DNA of 64,000 bases from Asterella californica (lineage: Eukaryota > Streptophyta > Marchantiopsida > Marchantiales > Aytoniaceae). The stretch lies in contig JAYKYS010000007.1 of the NCBI GenBank assembly GCA_036924285.1, positions 10,664,001 to 10,728,000 of the forward strand, in the 5' to 3' direction. Below, piece after piece: positions 1 through 13,808 of the stretch. The notes below the pieces were generated by a model. The model saw only the letters and a list, made by a program, of their open reading frames with translations, was not told where the DNA came from and did not search any database. The translations under genes and the position numbers were made by a program. How positions within the stretch are numbered: the first letter of the stretch is position 1; each line of letters opens with the position of its first letter.

Positions 1-3000
1 AATGAATACTTGCATGTGACAACATCATGTCAACAATGCAAGATGGACATCGGTTAAATCATAAGAATTAATCACCTCAAGATCAGGATCTGGTTGAGGA
101 TTCTTGAGTTGTCTAATCCATTAAATGTAAAATATTTCTGTCAAAAATAATAAATTGTTACAAATAATTCCTGAGATAAGGCTCATAAAAAACAAAACAT
201 ATACCTTCAGTCATACTACGTATAAATTTTAGAGAAAATAATAATTATTGAGTAATATGATCTTTGGAGCAATGATTGATTGGTCGTAAATCACTTATTA
301 CATTCATCTCATCATATTCATTTGAGATGTGTAATGAATGAATTCAATCAATCTTTCTTTTTTCATATCTCAGTTTCTAATATTTATTCTCTCTTTCTCA
401 AGATGCAATAAGTTTTCATCAATGATTCTAAAGACTGACGAATTTCACTAGTGACTATAATTTGTTGAATATGTTGAGCATGTTTTGCTAATGTTTCTTC
501 ATCATGTTTGGATGCAACATATTTGATCATTTTACATCAACCATTTGACCTTGTTCTTGTACAATCTAGTTCATATGTTCTGATGTCATAAACTGAGTAC
601 TATTCTGTAAACGTTCCACTTGTTGTTCGAGTGATTCGTTAGCACATCTAAATTCTGCACTTTCCGCTATCTTCTTCATATGTTGTTCTCTTTAAACAGA
701 ATTCTCAACTCTCAGCTACTTGTCTTAAACACCAACATATCTTTGCTTTTAACACTTTCTCAAGAACACCCTTATCATCTTTTTCTTTACGACCTCCACC
801 ATTCAAGAACCAAGAGACAAACATTTGAAAAGTACTCAACCTTGTATATTCAATGAAAGTTAGATGCGAACAAAAAACTAAAGACACATATTACAAGCAA
901 GAAATTAATGAGAAAGTTGCTTTCGCAGACGAGCAGGAACTAAAAGAGCATCAATAGCACCATATATATGTTTGACCAGTGCGTATAATAATCTGAATGA
1001 TGCTTCTCACACTTAACGTATTTTCTGAAGTAAAACCTACAAAAACAACAGGAGCGAATTAAACAATAAGTTCTAAGAACTGAGAAAAAAGACTCCAAAA
1101 TACATAACAAACGAACAATCATCTGCACAAGAGTCACAGAAATAGCTGCAAGTAATTAACAGATGGACACTCAAATACCTAACTACCACAATTTAAACGC
1201 TTACATGCAATAAAAATTATCACGGACATAATATGATCGATTGATAAAAAAACAAAACTTATTGAAGGTCATGTGATTCTACCGTGTTTGAGAGTACCTA
1301 TAGGATGATAATGATAACCAAAATACATACTCTACAAATCTAGACTACAACCTCGTATCTCTATCACGGCAGCTCTTCGGATAAAGGAGCTAGCACTTGA
1401 GTCTGAATTGAACTATGTGAGATATGCTTTGGCTCCATGAACAAATGATGTAGCTATCTATCTATGTGGACATCTTCGCCCGCGCTGCAATCATGAATTA
1501 TAATATCTATTTGTAATGTGAATGTGTTACAAATGATGATAGTAGTTGCATAGCTCACATCGTCTCAACAGCAAGCTAACTAATGTAAAAGAATTCAAGA
1601 AAACAACCCTTTACTTGAGAAAATCAATCCCATTTGTAACACCCAAGATTAGTACCCAAGGTAATGCATGATAAGACCATGTTTTCTTTCAAATGGATAA
1701 AGTGAAGACATATATATGGTTTCAAGTTAAGGTTTAAACAACATGAGATCACTAGCTAGGTATCTGCGCATGATCTTATATTCTCTTATGGAATAGAAAA
1801 ATATGTTAGCATATTTCTCTCGAACTTATCTGATTCATGGCTTTAGAATGAATTGCAGCAATGCATTGTCTTATCGAGCTCTGCTTTCACTTGTCATATA
1901 TATTTTTGAAGGATTTCTAATATAAACAATTGGACCAACTTCAGTTAAATAATAAATCTTTGATACCAATCGCTCATACTTGGATAAGCTAACAGAAAAA
2001 ATCATTTCACACTCTTAAGATGAGTTGTCTATGAAGTAGATGAAGATTTTATAGTGAAGAGTCTTTATTCTTGACAATCAGAACTCTCTTTAGAACTAGC
2101 ATCTCGCGATTGTGCTTTATTCTAGATAGCTTTCTTGTAGATAATTATAAATGGTAACACTCTTGAAGATTCTTTTGCGTCAAAAGATAGTCTCTTGAAG
2201 CAAAAAGATGATAAGGAGAAGCAAGATTTTAATACCTATTGCACATGCTCAGTGACTAACGAGCACTGCATTGGTATTTTGAAGTGAAGATGACACTTTC
2301 TCAAACAATTGAGGACTCAGCTGAAGACTAGAAATGACAACAGATTTTTAGTCAGGTGGGTTAGTTGTTGTGCTATGTAGCATAATTTTTGAATAGAAGA
2401 GATGAGTGGACAGAAACAGCCGTACAACTAGTTTATGATCGTGATAACAATAGAGATCATGTAAATACAAGCAATATGGTATCATATCATCGCGGTTTTT
2501 GTATGTGAAATTTTTTTAGGAATACACGAGGTATATGACTATGGAGGATATCGTATGCGAGAAAGAGATACACAGACAATCACGAGAACGAGACGAGATA
2601 TATCCAAAATATCACTTTATATACACAAAAATGAGACTAGAGCAATCTCTAGTCTTGACTAAAGTTCATAACCTAGCCTCATAATCCAATCTTGGGAAAG
2701 AGTTGTCGAAACGTAACTAGAAGCAAAAGAAGCATCTTTTTGCTGACAACTTAGCTTCACAACATCCTCTCGTTACCCAAACCCCTTATGTAGAGTAGTT
2801 GCGTCCATAATAATATCACTGCATCACCGCCGCTCAATATATCACTAGTCCAAATGGTCAGATCATTCTAATCCAAATGAGGGTCGAGAACGGATCTCAC
2901 ATAGCTCACGTAGCTAACGATATACGAAGCGTAACATGTATATAAATCCAAATACTCGTAGCGTCTCCATCACTCATTATATCATTAACCCGATGGTCAG

Positions 3001-3844
3001 ATTTCTCTAACCCAAATGAGGACGAAGAACGTAGTCCAGGTAGCTAGCAATATAGCGAGAATCTCGTCGAAAGCCAAAGTATCCATCCAACTTGTGGTAA
3101 AGAAACTTAAGAATGCTGATTTGGAGACTTCCTCCTTTCATCAAACGGTCTTCAGAAACCTGTAAGGTCCTTCCTCTTGACTCCATAGGCTCCAAGAACC
3201 CTAAGATCTAATACCCATCACTCCTTGTGACCTAAATTTGCACAGATCGTTAAAACAAATTGTCTGATCTATGATCCATCTTCATTGGTAGGTAGATCTA
3301 GCTACTTTGCGTAGCTGAATACTCCATCGCATCGACATCAAGAACAAAGAGCTTGGCTCGTCGATCGTGAAGAACAATCCAACCTCAAGTCGTAGATAAC
3401 CAAAAATTTGACATAAGCGTCTCCTGGTGAGCCAATTCTATCCATAACTCCCATTCCGTCCAATCAAAATCTATATCGTCTTCAATTTTCTATAGAAGTC
3501 GGTGTTTTGATCATGATGGTTTGGACTCCAAAACGGATCAGACGATCTAACTCTCTTGCACAAGTAACTGGAGCGCCCAATCCTCTCTCCTTGTGTCCCA
3601 ATTTCATCCAAATCTTGATGCGGCTTTGAACTATAACGACCTATGTTACACATAGGAAGTTTATCTATTAGTAAGGTGTTAGTTATAACTAAGTGTGGAG
3701 AAGGTTTATTTGCTGCCCAAGTACCTTAAGGAGATTTCTTTGATGGAAGTACACCATTAACTTGAAGAGAAAAATGCTAAATTAAGTCCTTCACAAACCC
3801 ATAAACTCATAAATTAAATTTCTACATTCTAACGAAGTCTCTCA
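1..3844. other. AT-rich intergenic DNA, no gene recognised
   Basis: I see no credible coding region. Open frames are under about 65 codons and low in complexity. An imperfect direct duplication lies at about 2823-2895 and 2963-3035: both copies carry a cat-cac/act start, a 'tggtcaga' core and a 'ccaaatgagg' end, about 140 bp apart. The part from about 2800 to 3660 is less AT-rich and resembles retroelement LTR or leader sequence in style, but no partner copy is present in the window. Confidence 0.5.
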
Positions 3845-4495
3845 AGGTTGGAATGGACATCTATCCATCTCGGACTTCCTCAGATCCAAACCAATGCACG
3901 CCGCATTCCTCAACATCAAAGGTTGTACTCTAGAGTCTAACAAGACTTTCGATGATTAATAGATCTTTTCTGAAGGTGTCACCAAACAAAAGATACCACT
4001 TTTGTTGTCCAACAACATCACACCTGGTGCCAAATCAGCACGATCAATTGCTAGCTTAGCTAGTAACGCTGCTTGCCAAGTATCACAGATAGTCGTGCTT
4101 ATCCTTGACTCCATGGACGCATCTACCATCTCTCGTAGAACCACCTCAATACTAGAGATAACCACATCCTCGCTCTTACTTAGCGTGACCGTCATTGGAA
4201 AATTGGAGTCAAGTTGACTCTCAGTGCTCTCATATCCGCGGCTGAAAAATAATAGAGCTCACAAAATTCCTGTAACCGTCTCCAACATTAGATTTGACAT
4301 CGCATCACCCTCACTCTTGGATGTCGACGCATCCAACTCCATTGCATCATCGATAGGCAGTTAGAAATCATAGACGTGATCCTCAATGCCTCTGATAACA
4401 TGAATGATTGAAGAAGCCTGGTCTGTCTATCAGCCTCTCCGCATTATGGATCCAACTCCACTGACGTACTTCATGGCTTAGAGAGACGTACTGTG
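3845..4495 (-). mobile_element. Relic of a TE1-family retroelement (gag 3' region)
   Basis: This stretch aligns base for base, with many substitutions, to two separated parts of TE1: 3849-3897 matches 19577-19626, and about 3905-4490 matches about 22020-22655. Reverse-strand frames show the same peptides, for example SEDVV..S.EVV.RE.VD.SMESRI in both copies. It is therefore a gag C-terminal fragment of an older or separate insertion. Its two halves are contiguous here, which shows that the 2.4 kb lying between them in TE1 is a later insertion. No LTR or boundary could be defined. Confidence 0.75.
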
Positions 4496-5954
4496 GTGTC
4501 CACAATTTACAAGTTTTGAGATTTTTTCAAATTTTTAAGTTAATGACGTGTCTATATAATTAATGTAACCTTATTATTTAAGATTACATCATATTTAGCG
4601 AGAAGATGAACTTAAGACGAATTCGTGAGAAGAAGTCAACTTCTTCTGAAGCCGGAAGACGGACGTCTTTCGAGAAGATGTCTTCTGGAAGACGAGATCC
4701 AGAAGACGGAGTGTGAAGTCTATCCATGAAATGGCTGTAACTACGGGAAGCACCAACCTCGCACCAACTAGGTGACCAGTAGGTGTTTGATGTACCTAAA
4801 GAATAGTCGCCGCCGCAGTAGGTAGAACCAAGATCGACAGAGCATTTACTTAAAACACGAGGAGTAGACAAAGAAGCTATAAAGAGAAGAGGTGCAGCAG
4901 TACCATACCTTTTTTCTTCTTCTCTACTCAATTCAAAATCGAAGAAGATACTGGAGGCGCACGCAGAGAAGATTCAGTGGGAGATTGAGAGCACTCGTCT
5001 TCTAGCAAGAGAGTTCTCTCATCAGAAAGTCAAAGATCATTGTGACTTTTTGATCTATCTACTTTTGATTTACATCTGTCATTCTCGGTAACAAGATCTC
5101 TCTCAAAACTACAGAACATAGATGTCAACGTCATGTCTATGATCTAAATCAAACAATTCTCTCTCTAATTTCAAAAATACTCCACTGCAATGAAATTTCA
5201 ATATGACGTACAAAATTGTAGACGGAGCATTCATATTGAAAGAAGAAAAATACTATCTTGAGTAACAATTTACAAATATTATAATTTAAAAGATTATTAT
5301 CAACTTTATAACCCCTCTTCTAAAAACCACTGGCGTGAGATCCGATATCAACACAAAGCTAACTGTAAAACTTACTAAATAAAGTCCATAACAAAATTAC
5401 GGACTTTATTCCTCCGGCCATAAGAAAATTTTCCTTTCTAGCTTTGACACGCACTATTGTCGTCGAATACGGTATGTCTGTGGCGAAACTGAACACAAGA
5501 CAAGAAAAATAAGCGGTACACATGAGAAGCTGCGGGTAATCTGATTAGTTGGAAACTAAATCTGCTGAGGTAAATTGTAGGAGAAAGCAGTGACAGCGTG
5601 GAAACGACAGCGTAAACACGAGAAGGACCGACAGAGAGTGTTTGTGACGAGCCGTTCAGAACTTACGGAAGGAGAGGGCCGGGATGAACTCTGTGGGTGG
5701 TCCCAGCCTCCGAGGCGCCGTGAGAGTCGTGATTCGTGACCCGGTAAGAGAGAAGGCACAATGAGGAGCGAAAGGGCCACTTGGCACGCGGTCAAGATGT
5801 CGCGTCTCCTTCGATATCCAACTTGGTAAAATGTGCAGCCCGTCTCCTGCGTTTGTGATAGAGGCAACGAGCGCGCATCCAGGAAACAGAGAGGGAACTG
5901 CAAGCCTCAAGTTGGTCACAGTCCTTCTTAAGGGAGAGAGAGAGAGAGAGGAAA
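4496..5954. other. Intergenic region and presumed MDHAR promoter/5' leader
   Basis: A 115-codon reverse open frame at 4584-4931 shows no recognisable motif and looks accidental. The part 4625-4705 is rich in GAAGAC/AGAAGA words. From about 5550 the sequence becomes more GC-rich, and a (GA)n microsatellite lies at about 5933-5952, just before the MDHAR reading frame; this is typical of a transcribed leader. No TATA box could be assigned with confidence. Confidence 0.4.
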
Positions 5955-6011
5955 GTGAAGGGAAAGGAGATCTCGGAAGGAACGGGACGGGATTTTATTG
6001 CTAGATCGGTT

Positions 6012-9000
6012 ATGATGGCCGCGCTCAATAGAAGTGTGTTTCTTGGAGGTGCAATTGCTCCGCGCACTTCTGTGTCGGGATTCTTTCCCGTTTCGAAAGT
6101 CGCAGGTCCAGTGTCCAAGTGCTACCGTGCGAAAACTTTAGTCACCACTGCAGCCCAGAAAAATACTAATACAGAGTGAGTATACAGATAATTCTGACTG
6201 CCGAGATTGATCTACGTTGGAATGGACGATTCTCCTGCACGTCTGGACGTCGTATTGGTCAAAAGATTGGATGGAAGATGCGACTGGGTCTCAGCATTGA
6301 TATACACTGGAGCCGATCTCAACGATTTGGATAGAGAGTGGTCCTTGAATTTCAGATAGTAGCTACGAATTTAGTGTTGTATGATATGACCTTCCGCGCA
6401 ATTTGTGCGTGGCTTGCACTTTTGCACTCTTTATGAGCTCCAGATGTTGAATATCTGACCTGCCTTGCTTTTTGTTTCATAGGTATGTAATTGTTGGTGG
6501 GGGAAACGCGGCTGGATATGCTGCCAAAACATTCGTTGAGAATGGAGCTGCGGAAGGGAAAGTCTGCATTGTTGCAAAAGAGGTGCGCGTTCAGCAGTGG
6601 TTACTACTCAGTAGAATTTCTCGAATCCTGGGAGTGCTCTTCTGCTGCTGGAAGTTACTTTGGTACTTGGAGCGTCGAGCTGGTCGTTTGAGCTTGTGAT
6701 ATGTAAACCTTCCTTGCTGTTAAGTCTCAAAGTGAACTTACTCTACATAATACCACATTTTGACACTGTTTGCTTTCCTTTCTCCAGAACGTTGCTCCTT
6801 ATGAGCGTCCAGCATTGACAAAAGCTTATCTTTTCCCCTTGGATAAAAGTCCAGCTAGATTACCGGTAAGTTCGGTGAATCACATCGTCAAGTGATAATG
6901 TTCAGTTATTTCTGTCTCGCTTTTGAGACAACGACATGGATATGAGTTACACGGCTCGGAAGATTCTCAACTCGTAGATTGTTTGAGCTTGATGTACATC
7001 TAGAACACTCCAGATGCTCATTCCTCTACAAAATGTTCCATACTGTGGATTGCCACTGAAGAAAATACGATTTGCAGGGTTTCCATACAAGTGTAGGTGG
7101 GGGTGGGGAACGACAGACTCCAGAATGGTATAAGGAGAAACGCATTGAGGTAAGCCCAGGCCTTGACATTTCCTTGCCTTCAGTTCGGTGTCTGCCTGAT
7201 ATGTTATCCCTCGTCTTTATCCAGTTACCAAGGCAGACGAAATCTATACAGAGATAGGTTTCAGCATTCTTCCTGAATTGAAAATGCTGAGGTTCTTCGG
7301 CACCATGTTTGTTATACCTCCATATTTCGCTGAATGGACGCCTCCTCGTGGAAGTCTACTGATTGTGATTGGTGTTTGTAGGTACTTTATGGTACAGAAG
7401 TAACAGGTCTTGACCTTGACAAGCGCAGTTTGACAACTTCATCCGGAGATACTATTAGTTATAATAAACTTATAATCGCCACCGGTTGTACTGCCTCTCG
7501 GTAAGATCATAACATAATAACGAGCCACTTCATCACGATTTTCTGATAAAATATCACTCAGCGGTATAGTGCTTACCTCGTTTTCACTTCCCCAGTAATC
7601 TCATTAATGCTCAGTGTCCTACTGAACTCTCAGATAGGAGAAAAGTAGTTCCTTCCTGGAGTGTCGATTGAATTGTCTATGCTTCAACAGGCTTCCTGCA
7701 AAAATTGGAGGATCACTTAAGGGTGTCCATTATATTCGAGATGTTGCGGACGCCGATCAGCTCGTCTCTGCTCTCGTGAGTTTCTGTTTCCATTCATTGC
7801 TCTCGGAAATGGTGATACTTGTGGTCCGAATGCGTAGGAATTCTACGAGCAATACTGTTATTAGTGTGATAGAAATTGTAGTTTAGCAAATGTAGCTCAT
7901 GAGAATCAGAAATACAGTACATTTGCGTAAGTATATCCTCTCGAGCCAGGTTGGATGTATATGAGAACAATTGGTAGGTGGTTCTGGAAGCAGTACACGA
8001 CTGCAGAGGATGACCTTTGAAGATGATTGTTCTGTTATTGCGTTGCCTCACGATTTCAATGCCTAAGGACCAGGACAACCAGATCATTTTACGAGCTTTA
8101 AATTTTGTCATCTCTGTCGTCATGCAGATTTTATGACTTCTCATTAACCACATGTGCAATGGTGACTGCAGCAATCAGCGAAGAAGGTGGTTGTAATTGG
8201 AGGAGGTTATATTGGCATGGAAGTTTCAGCGGCGGTTTCTGCATGGAAGCTTGATGTGACGGTAGATTGCTCTTTTCCTCATGATTGCTCGCTTATAGTT
8301 GCAAAAGAAATGCGATGCTCATCTTATAAATGGAACTTATTGTTTACATGCACTTAGAGGAAGTACTAACCAAGTCCAGTTCCGTTGCAGATGGTTTTTC
8401 CAGAGCAGCATGTGATGCCTCGACTCTTCACACCCACAATAGCTGCACATTACGAGGAGCTTTACAAGGACAATAATGTTAAATTCCGGAAGGTTTGTGG
8501 ACTGAAATGCAATTATAAGGTTTAGTTATTTTGAACCTAATCTTCCTATACAGCGAGTTCTGCCAGAAGTACCGTTGGTGCCTTCAGTTCGTAGCTCATC
8601 AACTGAAGCAGTCAGTTCCTTTTATGTTCCGTACAGGAAGTATCGGTGGCTAAGCTGAAGGAGGGAGCCAACGGTGAAGTTGTGGGTGTAGAACTAACGG
8701 ATGGCTCGACTTTGGATGCTGATCTTGTAAGTAAAGCATCGTTGATAGAGTGGATTGCCCTGGTTTTGATGATAGGACTTGGCGTATGATTGTTCTCGTT
8801 TAGGAGTTACTTATTTCAAGTTAGGAACTTGCAAGTTTCCGGAGTCTAAGGAAATAGATTTTGATTGACTATACAGTCTCTACCTTATCGACCTAGAGGG
8901 GTAAGTGAGTTCGTGAATAGTTTTTTGGCCTAATATCGGTACCTCTTGTCCCTTGCGTTTGAGTGTATCTCTCAGGCATCTGATGGAGTAAGGGGATAAG

Positions 9001-11086
9001 TGATACTCCATCCAGTAGTTTAAAATTAGTGAAACTATTTACTGAGGTGCACCTTAGAGGTATTATATTTGTCTGACTTCTTGAATTTCTTGATGGTGAG
9101 CATCCAGGTTGTTGTTGGGGTTGGAGCTCGACCTGTGGTGTCTCCATTTTTAGAAGCGGGACTAAAATCTGAAGGTGGTGCCATAGAGGTAGTTCTCTTC
9201 TCATCCATTGCGAAATGTGAAAAAGTGTCTCTGAATTTTCCTTTGATTTTCCACGCTGTGTCCCTTCTCTTCCTGAGATATGGCCACATTAAATTAGATA
9301 TTAGAGTTTGAGTGGTTTAAACAGGTGAGGTCCGTAGCATCTTGATGTCATGATTAAAGAATTAATACGATTGGTTCGTTATTTGTATCTCTCGTTAAAC
9401 TGCAGGTGGATGGGACTTTCAAGACGAGCTCTCCTGGCGTATATGCTATTGGAGATGTGGCAGCATTCCCCCTTAAGGTTAGAAACTAACATGGTCTCAT
9501 CATATCTGATTATTGAGTTATTTCATTTGCCAGTTTGTTAGTCATTGAGGTGTACATTACAGGATAAGTCCGAAGTAAACCATTATCAGCTCCAACACGT
9601 TGTGTTATGTATGGAGTTTACGCGTGACTGGTTTGTTCAACGGAATGACCGCGGTTTAAGTTCACTAAGTTTACTCCGACTTGTTATAAATTGTCGGATT
9701 GATTATCTTGCGACGAAAAGGGAACGCCCAACTGCTTGATGCAGTTGACTGTATGATTCAGTTCCCGATTTGGTCATCTACTGCAGATTTATGACAGAAG
9801 AACCAGAGTGGAGCATGTGGATCATGCTCGTAAGTCAGCAACGCACTGCGTGAACGCACTTGTGAAAGGCAGTACAGAAGCGTATGTATTTCCGTAAAAT
9901 CCATATACAACCTCAGGATAACCATGACTTGCCGCCGTGCTCATCGTTTTTCCCTTTTTTTCTAGAGTGGCAACTGATTAGTTCACCAATTGAGATTTAC
10001 TGGATGTGTCTCGCGACATAAATTTTGCTCTAAAGCTTTTTTTTCCTTTTATTCTGGGATCGTATCCCCAAACGCTTGTGCAAAGATATACGTGATTTCA
10101 TTGTTATGTGTTTGACAAGTTACATGTCTCTTGCAGATATGATTATCTGCCTTTCTTTTATTCGAGAGTGTTTGAGGTTCCAGGTAGCGAGAGAAAAGTG
10201 TGGTGGCAATTCTACGGTGATAATGGTAATCTATGAACCAGTCTTGCTACTTCAAGATGAATTCGGTGTTGAGACGCATGATTTAAAGATGCTACAGCTG
10301 GTGCGTAGAAAGAATGTCGTAAATCTTCGTCGGCTTCTGTGCTTGCAGTTGGACAGGCTGTTGAGGTCGGGAAATTTGACCCAAAATATGCGGCCTTCTG
10401 GATCGAGTCAGGTAATACATGTTACTTGGTTGATCCTTAAGGAGGATTCTGGTCTATCAAATGTGAGAACTTTGAAGCATGAAATATGTCTATCAAATGT
10501 GAGAAGCTTGAAGCGTGAAACAGGTCTCAATCCTAAGTTGCTCTGAAGAGTAGAGAAGAAGTCTTATGACTCTGGAAAGAATTGTCTTGTGGCCCATAAT
10601 CTTGCGTAAAGGCATTTTCAGCTTTTAAAGGTATAGATTCAGTTCTTCTTTTATCTACTTTCTTCCTCATGTATGGAAGTGGTTGCCCAATGCTTACAGG
10701 TCGTATCAAAGGCACTTTCCTGGAGAGTGGTTCTCCTGAGGTAAAATCGCTTACTACGACACAAAGATGTAGGAGAATATTCTGTTAAAGAGGAATGATT
10801 ATTGAGAGCATTCAAACATGTTGACATTGACAGCTGTTGACAGTTGGCATGTTGAACTAGACAGTCTTAAATCCGGACCTGTCCCCCAGTGCTCCGAATC
10901 AAGTTACTCTTACGGTTTTCCCCTTTCTCCTCTGTTTTCTCTTCGCAGGAATTTGCTCTGCTACCATCGCTTGCTAGACAACAACCTTCAGTCGACATCG
11001 CGGCGTTAAAGAGTGCAAACAGTGTGGAAGCAGCATTGAAGATTGCGCAAGAAGCATTAGACAAGCAAAAAGTAGCAGCACGGTAA
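6012..11086 (+). CDS. MDHAR: Monodehydroascorbate reductase (FAD/NAD(P)H), probable organelle form, 16 exons
   Basis: The enzyme reduces the monodehydroascorbate radical to ascorbate with NAD(P)H in the ascorbate-glutathione cycle. Exons: 6012-6175, 6483-6582, 6788-6865, 7078-7149, 7382-7500, 7691-7775, 8172-8261, 8391-8492, 8637-8726, 9108-9188, 9406-9477, 9787-9881, 10137-10225, 10349-10411, 10700-10740, 10949-11086. All introns are GT..AG. The sum is 1479 nt, exactly 492 codons plus stop, usual for plastid/mitochondrial MDHAR. Visible motifs: the first dinucleotide fold VIVGGGNAAGYAA (about 57-69), the family signature ERPALTKAY in exon 3, the NAD(P) fold VVVIGGGYIGME (about 212-223), the FAD-binding YAIGDVAAFPL (about 340-350) and VEHVDHARKSA. 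About 54 residues rich in A, S, R and V precede the core and would suit a transit peptide. I preferred the ATG at 6012 (or 6015, with G at +4) over an in-frame ATG at 5955, which would add 19 charged residues. Function is certain by motif; the targeting is inferred. Confidence 0.95.
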
Positions 11087-11613
11087 ATCGAAGTTCAATT
11101 TTGACGTCTGTTTCTTTTGATAGTCTGTGTAATTTCTCTAACACAACAAGGAACATCTGAATATGAACAATTCTCCAGCGTCCTCCTTATGACAAGCGAT
11201 ATAGGTTGTGCAGTTCCCGTGATATAGTGGAGAATAGTTGAAATAGTTCCTTTCAGTAAAGTTCCGTGTTTGGAAATGAAATGCTAAATGTCCGACGTCT
11301 GATACGGAGTTTGAACAATGAGGGAAATGAGAGAAGTAAGTGTACGAGATGATGCGTGAGATTCCGATATGAAGCGGTTGTGGAACTATCATGTGTGTAT
11401 AGTACCGTCAGCTTTCATTCTGCATGGAATGAGTCTCGATCTGCATGAATGTGCCAGCTTTGAAATAATACAAGTTGAAACAGCTAAGCTGACCATATGA
11501 CGAGTTGAAATCGTGGATGTGTGAGTAAAGGTCTGCATCTACATCTAGTACAGTACATCTTTCTGTTCATTAGATCGGTTTGCATTTTTATTGCTGGTGC
11601 TCATGGAACTGCA

Positions 11614-11787
11614 TGTAAGGTAAGGGAGGAAAACATTGAATGGGAGGCAAGAGTCAGGTCAAGCGGACAACTAATCGGACTGTCGATACAATCGGCCGAA
11701 TGTAAGGTAAGGGAGGAAAACATTGAATGGGAGGCAAGAGTCAGGTCAAGCGGACAACTAATCGGACTGTCGATACAATCGGCCGAA
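11614..11787. repeat. Perfect 87-bp tandem duplication
   Basis: Copy 1 is 11614-11700 and copy 2 is 11701-11787; I see no mismatch. Each copy starts TGTAAGGTAAGGGAGG and ends GGCCGAA. Because 87 is a multiple of 3, the open frame through it (11521-11811) repeats a 29-residue unit, but the frame is short and has no recognisable domain. Confidence 0.95.
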
Positions 11788-12230
11788 TGTACTAGTGTAA
11801 GGGTTATATGAAGATAATAGGGGGTGTCAAATTTAGTAACCTCTAGAAAGATTCTAGACCCGAGGGAGTGAGTTACGACTTCGTCCAGACTTTCATACGG
11901 GCACCTCTGGAGCTACCAGCAGGAAAACGTTGCGGGTTTTTCTCTAATGGTTTTTTACTCGTTTCGCCCGTTTTTCTTTTGCAATGATACTCCACTGCTA
12001 TGAGTAATTAAGATAATTATCTTAAGTAATTATCTTAAGTATATAAATTGGAAAAAATTGATGATGAAATAGAGATTTCTAGTCACAGATGCAATCCAGA
12101 ATGAGTTAGTGATTATATATAAATTATATACAAAGTTATTTGTGATAATTTTATGACAATTACTTGGTCAGTTATCTTTCCACGGTTGAAGAATATTTAC
12201 TCTAAAACTTTGACACCTCCAAATGATGCT

Positions 12231-12362
12231 CTAGGCACACAGGAAAATAATTAGTGATTATTATTATCACCCCTTCTTATCATAGTCTGTAGATGTTGCC
12301 TTAGGCACACAGGAAAATAATTAGTGATTATTATTATCACCTCTTCTTATCATAGTCTCTAG
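12231..12362. repeat. Two-copy direct repeat, 70-bp period
   Basis: The segment starting [c/t]taggcacacaggaaaata at 12231 recurs at 12301 with only a few substitutions (for example 'ccccttc' against 'cctcttc', and 'tctgtaga' against 'tctctaga'). Confidence 0.9.
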
Positions 12363-12479
12363 ACTCCTCCCAAGTTCACGCTAAAGTGGATTTTGATAAT
12401 TTCTCTCTTCCCACGCTTACGCTCCCACTTTATAAGTATTTCGCAGAACTCTTACCTCGATAATATAGATATTATTTTG

Positions 12480-12800
12480 ATGTGGACGCCTCTCTGAGGA
12501 GTAATGTTCATGCTCGAATATAGTCTGAACATCATAACCTCAACAAGTTCGACTGTTTGCTATATTGTCAGGCATGCATATTCACCCTCTTCCTAGTTCG
12601 GAAGAGGGGGCATGCAGTTCAATTTAATACCTAACACTTCCGGCAGGAAGGGTTGGGTATTAAATTAAACTATTGATTAAATTATGATTTTTTTATTACA
12701 GTTCTTCCTGAAGCGTGACAATCCACACAAGATTTATTGATTTTTTTTCTCTTTCTTGTGTTTGCAAACATGGGCAAGTAACATTTATGAAAATTTTTAA
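12480..12800. repeat. Foldback dispersed repeat, copy 1
   Basis: The core is a long imperfect palindrome: arm 12617-12641 pairs with 12646-12670 (25 nt, 3 mismatches, 4-nt loop) around TAACACTTCC...GGAAGGGTT. A second hairpin of CCCTCTTCC/GGAAGAGGG type precedes it at about 12583-12610. The palindrome and its right flank ('cttcctgaagcgtgacaat', later 'aaacatgggcaagtaaca') match copy 2 at about 44720-44900. The class of element is unknown. Confidence 0.7.
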
Positions 12801-13808
12801 TTATTTATATGTATGTAATATAAATATTTTATTTAACACTTATATAATTCCCTGTTAACAAAAGGAAAAAAAAATTCTCAGAAAGTTAATGTTGCATGCA
12901 TATTGATTTTGCCTCAAGAACCAGGTCACTGATATTACGCTATATGATATTTATCTTTCATCTTCCTTTGTCTCGGGATGTTACGGCACTTTTGCCCCAT
13001 TATACTACCGATGGTTCGTATGTGGTATTGGTCTTGCTGCAGCTCCTTCCACAACCTTAGATAAGGACACATATGGAGCTAGACAATAGACAAAGATACT
13101 ACTTTCTCTGTCTACTGTAGAATAACAAATGCTAACGATAATTCATGATCTTCTTGTATCAGCCAATTTCTTCAGTCTACATCTAATGTAAGACTTTGCT
13201 TATCAAGCCTTGAAGAGGCATGCATAATAATCACCTTGGTGAGGTTCGATGTTCGTTTACGAGAAAAATTAAACGTTCTAGAATTTTTATTTCGGGGGAG
13301 AAAGAGCGGGAGAAGTTATTCATGTCTCACCACTTTTCCGATTTCTATCCATCTTTTAGAGTTAGAATTGAGGTCTTTTCATCGGCGGAATTTCAGTTTG
13401 TTAAAAAGTTAAAAGTATTAATTTCAGTTTGTTATATATCAATTTATAGGCTTATTGTACTTTGTAATAATTACATCGAAAGTAAACATGTCGTCTGGTT
13501 TTCACACCGAGAAAGTAACCAGAGATATAATTTAGAAACAGGTAATAATTACATATTAACAAAGTAATCTGCATATATATATCCCCTAGCATTAGCTCAA
13601 GGAGTACCACAGGCGGTTCGATTCCTCGAGTATAGTCTAACTCCGGTTCTTTTTCCAGGAGAGTTCTAGTGTCCGGGTCTCGTGTTTAGAGGTTGGATAT
13701 TAGATATGTTGTTATTCTATTCTGTTAGGTATGATTCGAGAGGAATTCTAGTTTTTGTTTTTGCCAGCAAAAATGTTCGATCATTTACACACTTTGGGTA
13801 TTGTCGAG

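Noticed and set aside
13220..13567. 115-codon forward frame
   Set aside because: AT-rich, no recognisable motif, no splice context.
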